A DNA stretch of 64,000 nucleotides from Leucobacter rhizosphaerae (GCF_022919175.1 NZ_CP095043.1:3162001-3226000), one strand, 5' to 3'. Positions 9,970 to 21,530 are shown, counted from the stretch's first letter. The notes: generated by a model not told the origin, from the sequence alone. Made by a program: numbers and translations.

Positions 9970-10722
9970 CTACGAGACGGCCACCCCGAAGAGGAGCCCG
10001 ATGCCATAGGTCGCGGCCATGGTGGCGCTCCCCATGATCACGTTCCTCGCGATCGCGGGGCCCCGCGGAGCGTCGCCCAGTGCGGCGCTGATCCACCCGG
10101 TTGCGATCAACCCGATGACGACCGCGGCTGCGGCCGCCCACACGCGATGGTCCCCGAACGGCAGCAGGATCATGACCAGCGGGAGCAGCGCTCCGGCGGT
10201 GAACGCGATGAACGACGACAGCGCCGCCGACCACGGACTCGTGAACTCCTCGGGATCGATGCCGAGCTCGACCTCGGCGTGCGCGGCGAGCGCGTCGTGG
10301 GCGGTGAGTTCCTCGGCCACTCGGAGCGCAAGCTCATCGGAGAGCCCGCGCTCGCGGTACAGGCCGGCGAGCTCGTGCAGCTCCTCCTCGGGTGCGTCCG
10401 CGAGTTCGCGCCGCTCCTTCTCGATGAGTGCGTGCTCCGTGTCGCGTTGCGTGCTCACCGAGACGTACTCGCCACCCGCCATGGAGAATGCGCCGGCCAC
10501 CAGCGCGGCGATCCCGGCGGTCGCGATGGCGAGCACGTTGCCCGGTGTGGCGCCGGCGACACCGATCACCACACCCGCAGTGGACACGATGCCGTCATTC
10601 GCCCCCAGGACCCCGGCGCGAAGCCAGTTCAGTTTTCCACCGATGCGCCCCTGGTGCGGTTCGTTCTCGTGTTGCGCAGTGGGGACGCGTGCTGCGTCCG
10701 ATCGCGACTCGTCATTCGTCAT
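9970..10722 (-). CDS. VIT1/CCC1 family transporter
   Basis: This 250-residue integral membrane protein belongs to the vacuolar iron transporter-like family, which moves Fe(II) or Mn(II) in characterised members. The diagnostic N-terminal stretch is WLRAGVLGANDGIVSTAGVV, followed by AGAFSMAGGEYVSVSTQRDTE. A charged helical hairpin rich in Glu (residues about 90-145) corresponds to the metal-binding domain, and three C-terminal membrane helices follow. ATG 10722 is chosen over the upstream in-frame start because it follows AGGGGGT and because the upstream residues are Arg/Pro-rich shadow sequence. It is convergent with chrA. Confidence 0.88.
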   Translation of the reverse strand: MTNDESRSDAARVPTAQHENEPHQGRIGGKLNWLRAGVLGANDGIVSTAGVVIGVAGATPGNVLAIATAGIAALVAGAFSMAGGEYVSVSTQRDTEHALIEKERRELADAPEEELHELAGLYRERGLSDELALRVAEELTAHDALAAHAEVELGIDPEEFTSPWSAALSSFIAFTAGALLPLVMILLPFGDHRVWAAAAAVVIGLIATGWISAALGDAPRGPAIARNVIMGSATMAATYGIGLLFGVAVS

Positions 10723-11402
10723 GCGTACCCCCTGGGCCTTAGCATGGCCCTCCAACGGGGGCGGCGCAAGCTCCCCACGGTGCTCACCAACGGGTGAGCG
10801 ACGCACTACGGTGCCTCGCGGCTGCTGGTACGTAGGCTGGAGGGTTGGGGCATGGAGGTGATAAGAGCCGGGGTACTCTGTGGGCTTGGGGAGATCGTGT
10901 CCAGCCCCGAGCGATCGAGCGTGCTCGTCGAATCAGCTCCGGGGACCAAGAACCATCTCTGCGAGGGCAGCGGGTATGTCGTCTGAATTGCACTCTTCCG
11001 GTATGGCTCAGGCCACGTCGGCGAATGCCACTCCCGCTGCAGGCGCGCCGCGGCGCGGCGAGCCTCCGCGGCGGTACCCGAGGGCCCTGAGATTCGTGAT
11101 CCGCCTCGTGACCAGGGGTCGCAAGAGGCCGGCAGGAAGTGTCGGCGCGCACGTCGCTACTGATGTCCATCACACGACCACGTAACCGCGCTCATTCGTG
11201 TCATCGCGCTGCGCCGCAACCGAGACAATCGATCGGATGGGTCGACTGCACGCGCGGTGGTGTCGTCGCGGGGATGCGGACACGTCGAGGCGGCGGCAAA
11301 CCCCTCGCCTCATCAACATCAACTGACTAGGATCAATCGCACCGAGCGGTGGCCAGGGGAGGCTCGCGGGTCTCGACGTGGCCGGAGAGAATCGACACCC
11401 AC
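10723..11402. other. 680-base gene-poor interval
   Basis: This stretch lies between the VIT gene and the DUF11 surface-protein gene and probably holds both upstream regions. I see a small hairpin at 10782-10799 (GCTCACC, loop AACG, GGTGAGC). The open frames across it are Arg/Pro/Ser-rich without family motifs and are best read as non-coding. A remnant of a lost gene cannot be excluded. Confidence 0.4.
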
Positions 11403-13736
11403 ATGCATCGTGTCTGCGTAGCACCTCACCGGAAGCGGAGCGTCATTCCGATGCTTCTGATGTGCGCGGGGCTGGCGCTGGGGGTATCACTCTCCCCAGC
11501 CGCCGCTCAGGCAGCGGTTGTCGTGCCTCTGGAACCCGTCTATGCGGATACGGTGTACGGCTCAGTGCTCTCCGTGGGCAATGGAAGCATGCGGTGTCCG
11601 ACTGCCACTGACGGGGTGAATCTGCGGGCCGGTACGACGTTTGAATCGTGCGCGCAGGCGCAGGCGGGAACGATCCCTGCCGGTATCCGCACCAACAACA
11701 ACGACCACTCGATGCGCTGGAACGACACGGACGGACGCAGCGATACGTTCAACAACTCGTCCGCGCAGTTCACGATTCCGGCCGGAGCGACCATCACGTA
11801 CGCCATGCTCGAGTGGGCGGGCCACACGGGAGAGTTCAAAACCGCTGGCGGCAACACGTCGTCGATCTCCTCATGCAACATCGTGGGGCAGCAGTATTCG
11901 ACGCTGTTCCCGACGGGACTCCCTCCGGCCCCTGCAGCAGCGACGCCGGAGGCGCAGTCCCCGGGTGTCCAGATCAATGGCGCGGCACCGGTCGAAGTGA
12001 CGCCGCACGTGACGCGCGACAGTGGCCTCGGGTGGCCCAACAACAGCGATCGCATGTACACGGGGTGGTCCGACGTGACGGATCTTCTCGAGAGCTCGGA
12101 GCTTTCCGGACTCACCACGGTGACGGTCTCGAATATCTGGGCACCTGCTGGCGTGAATTGCACCGCTGGATGGGGGCTCACGGTCGTGTGGGCATTTGAC
12201 GCTCCGGTCGAGGGGGTCGCCGAATACCAGAACACGATCAGTATCTACCAGGGGCACATCCGACAGGGTGCGGCCGATCTCCCGTCCACCGCGACCTTCA
12301 GCGGGTTCGAAGCGGCGTCCTCGACCAACAGGATCGGACTCGTGGCCTACGAGGGTGACCGAGGTACCGTGGGCGATCGCTTCTCGATCAACGGGACCGA
12401 TATCCCCGAACCGACGGGTTACGGTGCTGTCAACGACTTCTTCGTCTCCGCAGGGAACATTTCGAGTGATCCCGCATGGGGTGTGAACTTCAGCGTCGAT
12501 GTGAATGACTTCGAAACCGACCTGATCCAGGCGGGTGACACTGAGGCAACCCTGGGGTTCCGGACGAACGGAGACGGCTACTGGTTACAGTCCGTCTGGC
12601 TCGAGGCTCCGATCGCGAGTGTCCGCATCGACAAGACCGCAGACATCGCGGTTGGGAGGCCGGGAGACCCGGTGGTGTGGACCATCACGGTATCGAACCC
12701 GAGCCCGGCTGCGATTCGAGAGGTGATCGTCACCGACCCGCACGAAGCGAGCTGCGAGCGCGAGATCCCGTCGAGCTTCCTGGCATCTGGAAGTTTCACC
12801 TACACCTGTGCGGGAGTGCTCCCGGAGCAGACCGTGACCAACACTGCCACCGTGACCGCGCGGACCGAACTGGGTACCGTGCTCAGCGCCGAAGACAGTG
12901 CCACCGTCGAGGTGATTCATCCGGCGCTGTCGATCACCAAGACCTCGGACACGGCACTCGCCCTGGACGGAGAGACGGTGAACTTCGCGATCACCGTCCA
13001 CAACACGGGCGATGTCGACCTGAGCGAGGTGCGCGTCGAGGATCAGAAGGTGCCGGACTGCTCAGCGGACATCGGAGTGCTCGCCGCCGGGGCACAACAC
13101 GCGCTCCGGTGCTCCGCGGTTGCGCCGATCGCCGGAGGAGAGAATTCGGCCACCGCCATCGGAACCGACCCGCTCGGGAACACGCTCGAAGAGGCGGACA
13201 CGGCTCGAATGATCGCCGCGCGCCCCTCGCTCGCCGTCGACAAGTCCGTCTCCGACCAGGACATTCGCGTGGGGGAGACTGCCACGTTCGCGATCGCTGT
13301 CACGAATGACGGCAATGTGCGCCTCGATCAGGTGGTGCTCCAGGATCTCGACCTCGCCGAGTGCTCGCAGCAGATCGGCACGCTGCTGCCAGGGGAGACG
13401 CGCACCGTCAGCTGCTCCTGGACCGCAGACCGGGCGGAGAGGTTCGTCAACACCGCGAGTGCCAGTGGCATCGCGATGCGATGCACCGGCGCGGAGGCGC
13501 CTGGAACGTGCGCGGAGGAGTTGGGGATCGAGCCGCTCGTCCGGGTCGACGATGCCACGGTGGTGGTATCGACGGGCTTGGTGGGGACCCCGGAGCGTTC
13601 ACCGGGCGATGATGAGCAGCGTCTGAGTGCCACCGGTGGGCAGGGCGGAGGTGTCGGCATCGCGTTCGGGCTCGCCTGCATGGCAGCTGGTGCGTTCCTG
13701 CTGCGCAAACAGGTGATGTACCAGCATCGCCAGTAG
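11403..13736 (+). CDS. DUF11 repeat surface protein with LSATG sorting signal
   Basis: This secreted protein has about 777 residues. The signal peptide (core MLLMCAGLALGVSLSPAAA) is followed by an N-terminal beta-rich domain (about residues 45-410, with YAMLEWAGHTGEF and YQNTISIYQGHI). Three DUF11-type immunoglobulin-like repeats of about 100 residues come next, starting RIDKTADIAVGRPGD, LSITKTSDTALALDGE and LAVDKSVSDQDIRVGE. Each repeat has a pair of cysteines. The C-terminus is LSATG (13623-13637), a hydrophobic segment and RKQVMYQHRQ, a sortase-type anchor. The start could also be GTG 11349; ATG 11403 gives a normal signal peptide. It is probably an adhesin or wall component. No sortase gene is in the window. 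Confidence 0.8.
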   Translation: MHRVCVAPHRKRSVIPMLLMCAGLALGVSLSPAAAQAAVVVPLEPVYADTVYGSVLSVGNGSMRCPTATDGVNLRAGTTFESCAQAQAGTIPAGIRTNNNDHSMRWNDTDGRSDTFNNSSAQFTIPAGATITYAMLEWAGHTGEFKTAGGNTSSISSCNIVGQQYSTLFPTGLPPAPAAATPEAQSPGVQINGAAPVEVTPHVTRDSGLGWPNNSDRMYTGWSDVTDLLESSELSGLTTVTVSNIWAPAGVNCTAGWGLTVVWAFDAPVEGVAEYQNTISIYQGHIRQGAADLPSTATFSGFEAASSTNRIGLVAYEGDRGTVGDRFSINGTDIPEPTGYGAVNDFFVSAGNISSDPAWGVNFSVDVNDFETDLIQAGDTEATLGFRTNGDGYWLQSVWLEAPIASVRIDKTADIAVGRPGDPVVWTITVSNPSPAAIREVIVTDPHEASCEREIPSSFLASGSFTYTCAGVLPEQTVTNTATVTARTELGTVLSAEDSATVEVIHPALSITKTSDTALALDGETVNFAITVHNTGDVDLSEVRVEDQKVPDCSADIGVLAAGAQHALRCSAVAPIAGGENSATAIGTDPLGNTLEEADTARMIAARPSLAVDKSVSDQDIRVGETATFAIAVTNDGNVRLDQVVLQDLDLAECSQQIGTLLPGETRTVSCSWTADRAERFVNTASASGIAMRCTGAEAPGTCAEELGIEPLVRVDDATVVVSTGLVGTPERSPGDDEQRLSATGGQGGGVGIAFGLACMAAGAFLLRKQVMYQHRQ

Positions 13737-13757
13737 GCGACGCGGTGTGGCAGCGCC

Positions 13758-14159
13758 TCAGGCGAGCTCCGCGACGAGCCGCTCGACGCGGAGCTTGATG
13801 TCGTCCCGGATCCGCCGCACGGTGTCGATGCCGTGCCCTGCGGGGTCGTCGAGCGTCCAGTCTTCGTAACGTTTGCCGGGGAAGATCGGGCACGTGTCGC
13901 CGCACCCCATCGTGATGACGACGTCGGCGGCGTGCACGGCCTCGGTCGTGAGGACCTTGGGGTGCTCGGAGGCGATGTCGATGCCGTCTTCGAGCATGGC
14001 TTCGACGGCGGTCGGGTTGATCTGGTCGGCGGGCATCGATCCTGCGGAGTACACGTCGATCTTGGCACCAGCGAGCTGCCGCAGGTAGCCGGCAGCCATC
14101 TGTGAGCGGCCGGCGTTGTGCACGCATACGAAGAGCACGGACGGGTGGGGTTCAGTCAT
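13758..14159 (-). CDS. arsC: Arsenate reductase, low-molecular-weight phosphatase fold
   Basis: This 133-residue cytosolic protein has the LMW-PTP loop as VCVHNAGRSQMA near residues 11-22, with nucleophilic Cys and Arg, and the family stretch ADVVITMGCGDTCPIFPGKRYEDW. These reductases convert arsenate to arsenite, using thioredoxin or mycothiol in Actinobacteria. It is the last gene of a three-gene minus-strand run: acr3, the arsR-arsC fusion, then this gene, 23 bases after the fusion gene. Having a second ArsC unit beside a fused one suggests either different thiol partners or duplication. Confidence 0.9.
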   Translation of the reverse strand: MTEPHPSVLFVCVHNAGRSQMAAGYLRQLAGAKIDVYSAGSMPADQINPTAVEAMLEDGIDIASEHPKVLTTEAVHAADVVITMGCGDTCPIFPGKRYEDWTLDDPAGHGIDTVRRIRDDIKLRVERLVAELA

Positions 14160-14182
14160 GAGCGGGTGTCCTGTTCGCGGTG

Positions 14183-15184
14183 TCAGCGGGAGGGGAGGGT
14201 GTCGAGGAGGGTGCGGACGCGGGCAGCGATGTCGTCGCGGATCGCCGCGACACCCTCCGCGGATGCAAGAGCCGGGTCGCCCACGACCCAGTCCTCGTAG
14301 CGGACGCCCGGGATGATGGGGCAGACGTCGCCGCAGCCCATCGTGATGACCACGTCGGCGGCGCGCACGGCGTCGTCGGTGAGTGGTTTCGGGAACGTGT
14401 CGAGCGCGTCAGACTCACCTGCGATCTCGGTGAGGAGCGAGCGAACGTGCGGGTGGATGTCCGTTGCGGGAGTCGATCCGGCCGACCGGGCGATCACGGT
14501 GCCGTTCGACATGTGGTTCACCAGGGCCGCCGCGAGCTGCGAGCGCCCCGCGTTTGCAACGCACACGAACAGCACCTGCGGGGTGCCGGTCGTGCGATCC
14601 CGGGTGAGATCCTGGAGGCGCTGCCTGGCGAATCGTTCCGTCAGGGGGATCATGTGCTGGGTGAGCTTCGCGGACTTCACGAGCCCTGCGTACGACTCCC
14701 GGACGATCGCGATGACGAGATCCCGATTCAGGTCTGTGAGTTCGTCTGCGAGCTCATCCGCGAGCCTCGTCACCCGCGCATCCATGGTGCGCAGCGCTTC
14801 CGCTCGCGAGGCTTCATCCTCTGCGCGTTCGATCACGGCTGACGGGGCAAACGCGTCGAGCAGCGCGGTGACGGCCCCCCGACGGGACTGGATGATGCGG
14901 TACCAGACCCAGGTCCCGCGGCGTTCCGACGTCAGGATCCCCGTGTCTTTCAGGACCTTCAGGTGGTGAGAGACGGTGGGTTGGGTGACGTCGGCGAGTT
15001 CCGCGAGGTCGCACACGCACGACTCGCCGCGAGGGTCGGTCGCGATGGCGGAGAGCATGCGGAGGCGGAGGGGGTCGGCGAGCGCTTTCAAGGTGCCCGC
15101 GACGGCCGCGGCGGACTCCGCACCGATCGCGTGTGTGGGGGACGGCGTGCACACTGTTTCGGGTGCGGGAATCGTGGGGGTCAT
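14183..15184 (-). CDS. ArsR-type repressor fused to arsenate reductase
   Basis: This 333-residue protein joins three parts. Residues about 15-110 are an ArsR/SmtB winged helix with the metalloid site SCVCDLAELA and the recognition helix TQPTVSHHLKVLKDTG. Residues about 120-200 form an all-helical segment like the three-helix bundle found before some actinobacterial ArsC domains. Residues about 203-333 are an LMW-PTP arsenate reductase with VCVANAGRSQLAAAL and VITMGCGDVCPIIPGVRYEDW. ATG 15184 overlaps the acr3 stop by four bases (ATGA), so translation is coupled. A repressor that carries its own reductase could sense arsenite made in place, which is an inference. Confidence 0.88.
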   Translation of the reverse strand: MTPTIPAPETVCTPSPTHAIGAESAAAVAGTLKALADPLRLRMLSAIATDPRGESCVCDLAELADVTQPTVSHHLKVLKDTGILTSERRGTWVWYRIIQSRRGAVTALLDAFAPSAVIERAEDEASRAEALRTMDARVTRLADELADELTDLNRDLVIAIVRESYAGLVKSAKLTQHMIPLTERFARQRLQDLTRDRTTGTPQVLFVCVANAGRSQLAAALVNHMSNGTVIARSAGSTPATDIHPHVRSLLTEIAGESDALDTFPKPLTDDAVRAADVVITMGCGDVCPIIPGVRYEDWVVGDPALASAEGVAAIRDDIAARVRTLLDTLPSR

Positions 15185-16293
15185 GGTGTCCTCGTATCTG
15201 CAGCGATCGTCTCTGCGGCGAAGGGGTCGATGTTGAACCAGGCGCGGGCCACCCGCAGCGAGACGTAGACGAGTCCGACGAGCACGGGAACTTCGATGAG
15301 GGGGCCGACGACACCGGCGAGCGCTTGTCCGCTCGTGGCGCCGAACGTGCCGATGGCGACGGCGATGGCGAGCTCGAAGTTGTTGCCAGCCGCGGTGAAC
15401 GCGAGCGCCGTGGACCTCGCGTAGCCGAGCCCCAGCGCCCGTCCCAGGAAGATGCCTGCGAACCACATGAGGGCGAAATACACGAGCAGCGGCAGCGCGA
15501 TGCGCGCGACGTCCCAGGGGTTCTCGATGATCGCGTCACCCTGCAAGGCGAACAGCAGCACGATGGTGAAGAGCAGACCGTAGAGCGCCCACGGTCCGAT
15601 CACGGGCAGGAACTGCTTCTCGTACCAGTCTCTGCCGCGGCGGCGCTCTCCGATCCAACGCGACGCGAACCCTGCGAGCAGGGGAACACCGAGGAACACG
15701 AGCACGTTGAGCGCGATCTGCCAGACCGACACCTCAAGTCCTTGGGCGTCGAGGCCGAGCCAGCCGGGCAGGATCGTGAGGTAGAACCACCCCAGGAGGG
15801 AGAACGCCACGACCTGGAACACGGAGTTGATGGCCACGAGGACCGCGGTCGCTTCACGGTCACCGCACGCAAGGTCGTTCCAGATGACGACCATCGCGAT
15901 GCAGCGCGCGAGACCGACGATGATCAGCCCGGTCCGGTATTCCGGCAGGTCAGGCAAGAAGATCCAGGCCAGAGCGAACATCACTGCGGGTCCGACGACC
16001 CAGTTCAGCAGCAACGATGACACGAGGAGCCGCCTGTCTCCCGTGACTGCTGCGATCCTGTCGTACCGTACTTTCGCGAGCACGGGGTACATCATGACGA
16101 GGAGCCCGATCCCGATCGGCACCGAGATCCCGCCGACCTCCATGCCGGCAAGCAGGTCAGAGAGCGCCGGCACGAATCGGCCGAGCAGGATACCCACCAC
16201 CATCGCAAGCCCGATCCACAACGGCAACCACTTGTCGAGCGTGGACAGCCGCTGGGGTTTCATGCGCGCCGGTGCCGCTCCTGCAGATGCCAC
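15181..16293 (-). CDS. acr3: Arsenite efflux transporter, Acr3 family
   Basis: This 370-residue membrane protein has about 10 helices and belongs to the BASS/Acr3 group that exports arsenite. The Acr3 signature is clear: GLARCIAMVVIWNDLACGD around residue 130, with the conserved Cys, and AFTAAGNNFELAIAVAIG near the C-terminal third. It is the first gene of the arsenic operon and overlaps the arsR-arsC fusion by four bases. Start GTG 16293 gives MASAGAAPARM; an internal ATG at 16263 gives a product ten residues shorter and is also possible. A dyad 87 bases upstream is a likely ArsR operator. Confidence 0.92.
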   Translation of the reverse strand: MASAGAAPARMKPQRLSTLDKWLPLWIGLAMVVGILLGRFVPALSDLLAGMEVGGISVPIGIGLLVMMYPVLAKVRYDRIAAVTGDRRLLVSSLLLNWVVGPAVMFALAWIFLPDLPEYRTGLIIVGLARCIAMVVIWNDLACGDREATAVLVAINSVFQVVAFSLLGWFYLTILPGWLGLDAQGLEVSVWQIALNVLVFLGVPLLAGFASRWIGERRRGRDWYEKQFLPVIGPWALYGLLFTIVLLFALQGDAIIENPWDVARIALPLLVYFALMWFAGIFLGRALGLGYARSTALAFTAAGNNFELAIAVAIGTFGATSGQALAGVVGPLIEVPVLVGLVYVSLRVARAWFNIDPFAAETIAADTRTP

Positions 16294-16379
16294 GAAAAAC
16301 CGTCCCTCATGCTCAACTCGCGCGTGCGAGCGCCGTGTGTCGATCCCGAAGCCGTCGCACTCCGAGGCCGCGTATCTTG

Positions 16380-16397
16380 TATTGAAACATTTCTATA
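16380..16397. promoter_or_regulatory. Candidate ArsR operator (imperfect 18-bp dyad)
   Basis: TATTGAAACATTTCTATA reads TAT-x-GAAA-xx-TTTC-x-ATA, with 14 of 18 positions paired. It lies in the 301-base gap between divergent acr3 and the lipase gene and is much more AT-rich than its surroundings. A further TATTGAA copy sits at 16396-16402. ArsR proteins bind AT-rich dyads that overlap promoters, so this is the natural operator candidate. The rest of the gap shows no gene. Confidence 0.45.
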
Positions 16398-16594
16398 TTG
16401 AAGCTTGTGGTGTCGATACGCAAGTGAATAGTGGGTGTCCTCGTGCGTGCGGCTCAGTACGCGATACGAGCATGATTGGTCGACCCGGTTTCGGGAGAAT
16501 TGGTGTGGTCACGAGAGGGGCGGGACGCGATACATTTGCGACGGGCCGCGAACGACCGTGATGTGGCGTTCAATTGTGGGGAATTGGAGCACTC

Positions 16595-17908
16595 ATGTCA
16601 GGCGATGACGCGCGCAAGACCACCGAGACGGCAGCGGCCGTGCGGCCGAGGAGACGTCGGGGGGTCGTGGCGTTGACCGTCGTCGGTGCGCTCGTCGTGG
16701 CTGCCGTCGCCGGGTGGGGTGTTTGGGCGCTGGTGTCCGCAAACGTGGAGTCGGCTTCGGTCCGTGCGTTCCAGGAAGATCTGCAGGACTTCTACGCGTC
16801 ACCGGATGCGCCCGCCGCACCCGGTGAGCTGATCCGCGCGGAAGAGATCACCGACCTCGAGGTTCCCGGCGGCACCGCGTATCGCATGATGTACGGGACT
16901 CAGGCCCCTGACGGCAGCGCGACCGTGTCGTCGGGGATGCTCATCGTCCCAGATGGCGACGCGCCGGCGGAGGGCCGACCGGTGCTGGCCTGGGCGCACG
17001 GCACCCTCGGGTTCGGCAATGACTGCACGCCGTCCCGCACCTACCATCCGACGCTGCACGGTCTGGATTTCGGGTCGTGGCTCGGCGTCGCCATGCAGCG
17101 CGGATGGGTCGTCTCGGCGACCGACTACGCGGGGGTGGGGACCGACGGTGACCCCTACTACTTGATCGCGCAGAGTGAAGCTCAGGACGTCATCAATTCC
17201 GTGCGTGCCGCCCAGAACTTCCCGGATGCGCATGCGGGGAGCCGGTATGCGACGTTCGGTCACTCGCAGGGTGGCCACGCGTCGCTCGCCGCCGGGATGT
17301 ACGCGGACTACGCGCCCGAGCTCGAGCTCGTCGCCGTGTCGGGAGCGGCGCCGGCAGCCGAGCTGGGGGCGCTCTTCGCCCAGCAGTACGACAAGCCCGT
17401 GGCGTGGGGTGACGGCCCCAGTGTCGCGGCGTCATGGCCGTTGGTGCACACGGACCTCACGCTCGATGGGGTGCTGAGCGCGTCGGCGCAGCGGGACTAC
17501 AGTGAACTTGCCCACGGTTGCCTGCTCCAGGAGGTCGATCAACTCCTCGTGAAAAAGACGTTCGACGAGCAGTTCTTCCAGAAGGATCCGCTCTCCGATC
17601 CGGCATGGGCGTCTGCGGTCTCACGGGAGCAGATCGATCCGGCCCGAATCGAGGCGCCGATCTTCGTGGTGCAGAGTCTGACCGACAACGTGGTGCTGCC
17701 GAACACCACCGCGCTGCTCGCGGAGTCGGCCTGCGAGCTCCCCGCTCCCGGCATTGCAGTGTCATGGCTCGACATGGTCACCCACGAGGACACCGCGGTC
17801 ATGGGGGGCATGCTCGCTGTCGATTGGCTCCAGGACCGCTTCGACGGCGTGCCCGTCGCCCCGACGTGCGACCAGGTGCTGCCGCTGAAACCGGCGGAGC
17901 GGCCGTAG
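16595..17908 (+). CDS. Secretory lipase family protein
   Basis: This 437-residue protein has an N-terminal signal-anchor (VVALTVVGALVVAAVAGWGV) and an alpha/beta hydrolase domain of the fungal-type secretory lipase family. The nucleophile elbow is FGHSQGGHAS around residue 220. The oxyanion region is AWAHGTLGFGNDC and a likely acid/His part is VVQSLTDNVVLP then VTHEDTAV. It should hydrolyse esters or triglycerides outside the cytoplasmic membrane. ATG 16595 has TTGGAG before it; an in-frame start seven codons upstream is less likely. A longer paralogue lies at 61145-63085. It is divergent from the arsenic operon and has no clear functional link to it. Confidence 0.82.
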   Translation: MSGDDARKTTETAAAVRPRRRRGVVALTVVGALVVAAVAGWGVWALVSANVESASVRAFQEDLQDFYASPDAPAAPGELIRAEEITDLEVPGGTAYRMMYGTQAPDGSATVSSGMLIVPDGDAPAEGRPVLAWAHGTLGFGNDCTPSRTYHPTLHGLDFGSWLGVAMQRGWVVSATDYAGVGTDGDPYYLIAQSEAQDVINSVRAAQNFPDAHAGSRYATFGHSQGGHASLAAGMYADYAPELELVAVSGAAPAAELGALFAQQYDKPVAWGDGPSVAASWPLVHTDLTLDGVLSASAQRDYSELAHGCLLQEVDQLLVKKTFDEQFFQKDPLSDPAWASAVSREQIDPARIEAPIFVVQSLTDNVVLPNTTALLAESACELPAPGIAVSWLDMVTHEDTAVMGGMLAVDWLQDRFDGVPVAPTCDQVLPLKPAERP

Positions 17909-18002
17909 GTTCTGTCGCGCGGGGCGGGCGGGCGTGCGCACGGTGGCCTCGCCGTCCTCCACTGGTCGAGTCGATCGCTCGAGCTGCGCGAAGCCTGCGG
18001 TG

Positions 18003-20006
<2,004 letters not shown>

Positions 20007-20314
20007 CCGGAGGGCTCCACGTGCTGAGCTTCACTGCACGCCACAGCGCACTCTCTCCGGCCACACGCGGCGATCTCGAGCAAGCCGCCGACGGGTTTCA
20101 GGAACTCCTGCCGGGTGGGGCGTGGTCGAGGACGCCGGATGCTGGTCAGTGATGAGTGCTGGGGAGGGAAAAAGCAGCGATGCACGTGGCATATCGACAT
20201 GGGCTCGCTAGCGGACCCCTGGTGGGGGAGTGGCCCCCCCCAGGTCTCGCGGTCTTCGCATCACGCGTGGCCTTCGGAAGAACCGAGCGCTGCTCATGTC
20301 ACAATCGGAACAAC
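20007..20314. other. Intergenic interval with a G/C-run hairpin
   Basis: Between the persulfide dioxygenase and PAP2 genes I see no convincing gene. At 20218-20244 a stem (CCTGGTGGGGG against CCCCCCCCAGG, one mismatch, five-base loop) could end transcription or fold the leader of the next gene. It has no T-tract. The open frame covering this stretch is read as upstream extension of the PAP2 frame. Confidence 0.35.
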
Positions 20315-21235
20315 ATGCAAAGAAACATCCGCGCGTTCAGTTCCCGCAGCGACGCAACGGCCGCAACGACTTCGACGGTAGCGACTTCGGCATCCCCGAT
20401 CACCCCTCGGCGATGGTGGGCGCTGTTGATCTGCGCCACCATCGCAGGTGCCGGAGTGTACCTGCTCGCCGTGCAAACCGCGGTCGGGCAAGCCTTCGAG
20501 AACACCGCGTTGCGGGGTGCTGATCAGGTCGGGGCGAGCGCGATGGACCAGGCGAACATCGCTCTCGGGCACATCACGGTGTGGAGCCTGGGCATCGCGA
20601 CCCTCGTGGTCGGTGCGATCGGGCTTCTCCGGAGACAACCCGCGCTCGCCCTCGCAGCCGTTGCGGTCATCGTGGGCGGTCAGGTCGTCACGCAGAGCCT
20701 CAAACGCTACATCCTCCCCAGGCCCGAACTCGTTCCAGTGAGTGGCAGCTTCACGGAGAACTCCTTTCCCTCCGGGCATACGACCATCGCGATGACCGTC
20801 ATGGTCGCCATCTTTCTCGTCGTCCCGTATCGTGTCCGTGGTCTCGCGATGATGCTCACGATGGGGTGGGCAGCCGGCATCGGCGCGTACACGATCACCG
20901 CGAAGTGGCATCGCCTCTCCGACACGGTCGGCGCAGACCTCGTTGCCCTCGCCCTGGGCTGCGCAGCGGCTGTTGTCCTGCACCATCTCGGGAAATTGAA
21001 ACGAGTTGAGGACCGACCCAAGGCACGCCTCGTTGTGGTGGTCGTGATGACGCTTCTGACGATTTCGGCACTGGTGCTCGGTACGATCCTCGCCTCTGCC
21101 GCAGCGACGTATTCCCTCCACGATCCGGTGATCGAGTGGGATGTGTATCTCTCAGCGCACGCGTTTTCGCTTTCGGCATCCTGGGGAGTCGCGCTGATCT
21201 TCTGGTGGAGCTGGCGAGGGATCGAGGTCGGTTGA
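20315..21235 (+). CDS. PAP2 family phosphatase
   Basis: This 306-residue membrane protein carries the three PAP2 signature motifs: KRYILPRP (KxxxxxxRP), FPSGHTTIAM (PSGH) and WHRLSDTVGADLVA (HRxxxD). About six or seven hydrophobic helices are visible, and the active site faces the outside in known members. Such enzymes dephosphorylate undecaprenyl pyrophosphate or phosphatidic acid. ATG 20315 is preferred because the upstream in-frame residues are non-coding in character. A second membrane part of about 80 residues after the catalytic domain is longer than usual. Its link to the sulfur operon upstream is unclear. Confidence 0.83.
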   Translation: MQRNIRAFSSRSDATAATTSTVATSASPITPRRWWALLICATIAGAGVYLLAVQTAVGQAFENTALRGADQVGASAMDQANIALGHITVWSLGIATLVVGAIGLLRRQPALALAAVAVIVGGQVVTQSLKRYILPRPELVPVSGSFTENSFPSGHTTIAMTVMVAIFLVVPYRVRGLAMMLTMGWAAGIGAYTITAKWHRLSDTVGADLVALALGCAAAVVLHHLGKLKRVEDRPKARLVVVVVMTLLTISALVLGTILASAAATYSLHDPVIEWDVYLSAHAFSLSASWGVALIFWWSWRGIEVG

Positions 21236-21530
21236 GATACTCACGAGCTGAACCGAGCCTTGGGCTGGTGAAGGCCAGCATTCCCGGTACTCGGTGAACA
21301 AGGTGTGGTCGAACGGATCGTGGAGCGCCATTCCGAAGCCGGAGACTGCAGCGTGAACTCACCGTTCACATCATGGCCGGCTCAGTGGGGTGCGTAGAAG
21401 CTGCGGGTGATAGCGCGACGCGATCGAAGCGGTGATTTCCGAGCCCGGTGCATCCGTCCGACGCCCTCGCGATCGTGAACCGGACCGCGGGAGTTGGCAC
21501 GGGCATCAGGCGAGGTGTGTCGGGCGGGGC

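Noticed and set aside
10784..11185. Small open frames on both strands before the DUF11 gene
   Set aside because: Arg/Pro/Ser-rich with no conserved pattern; likely non-coding.
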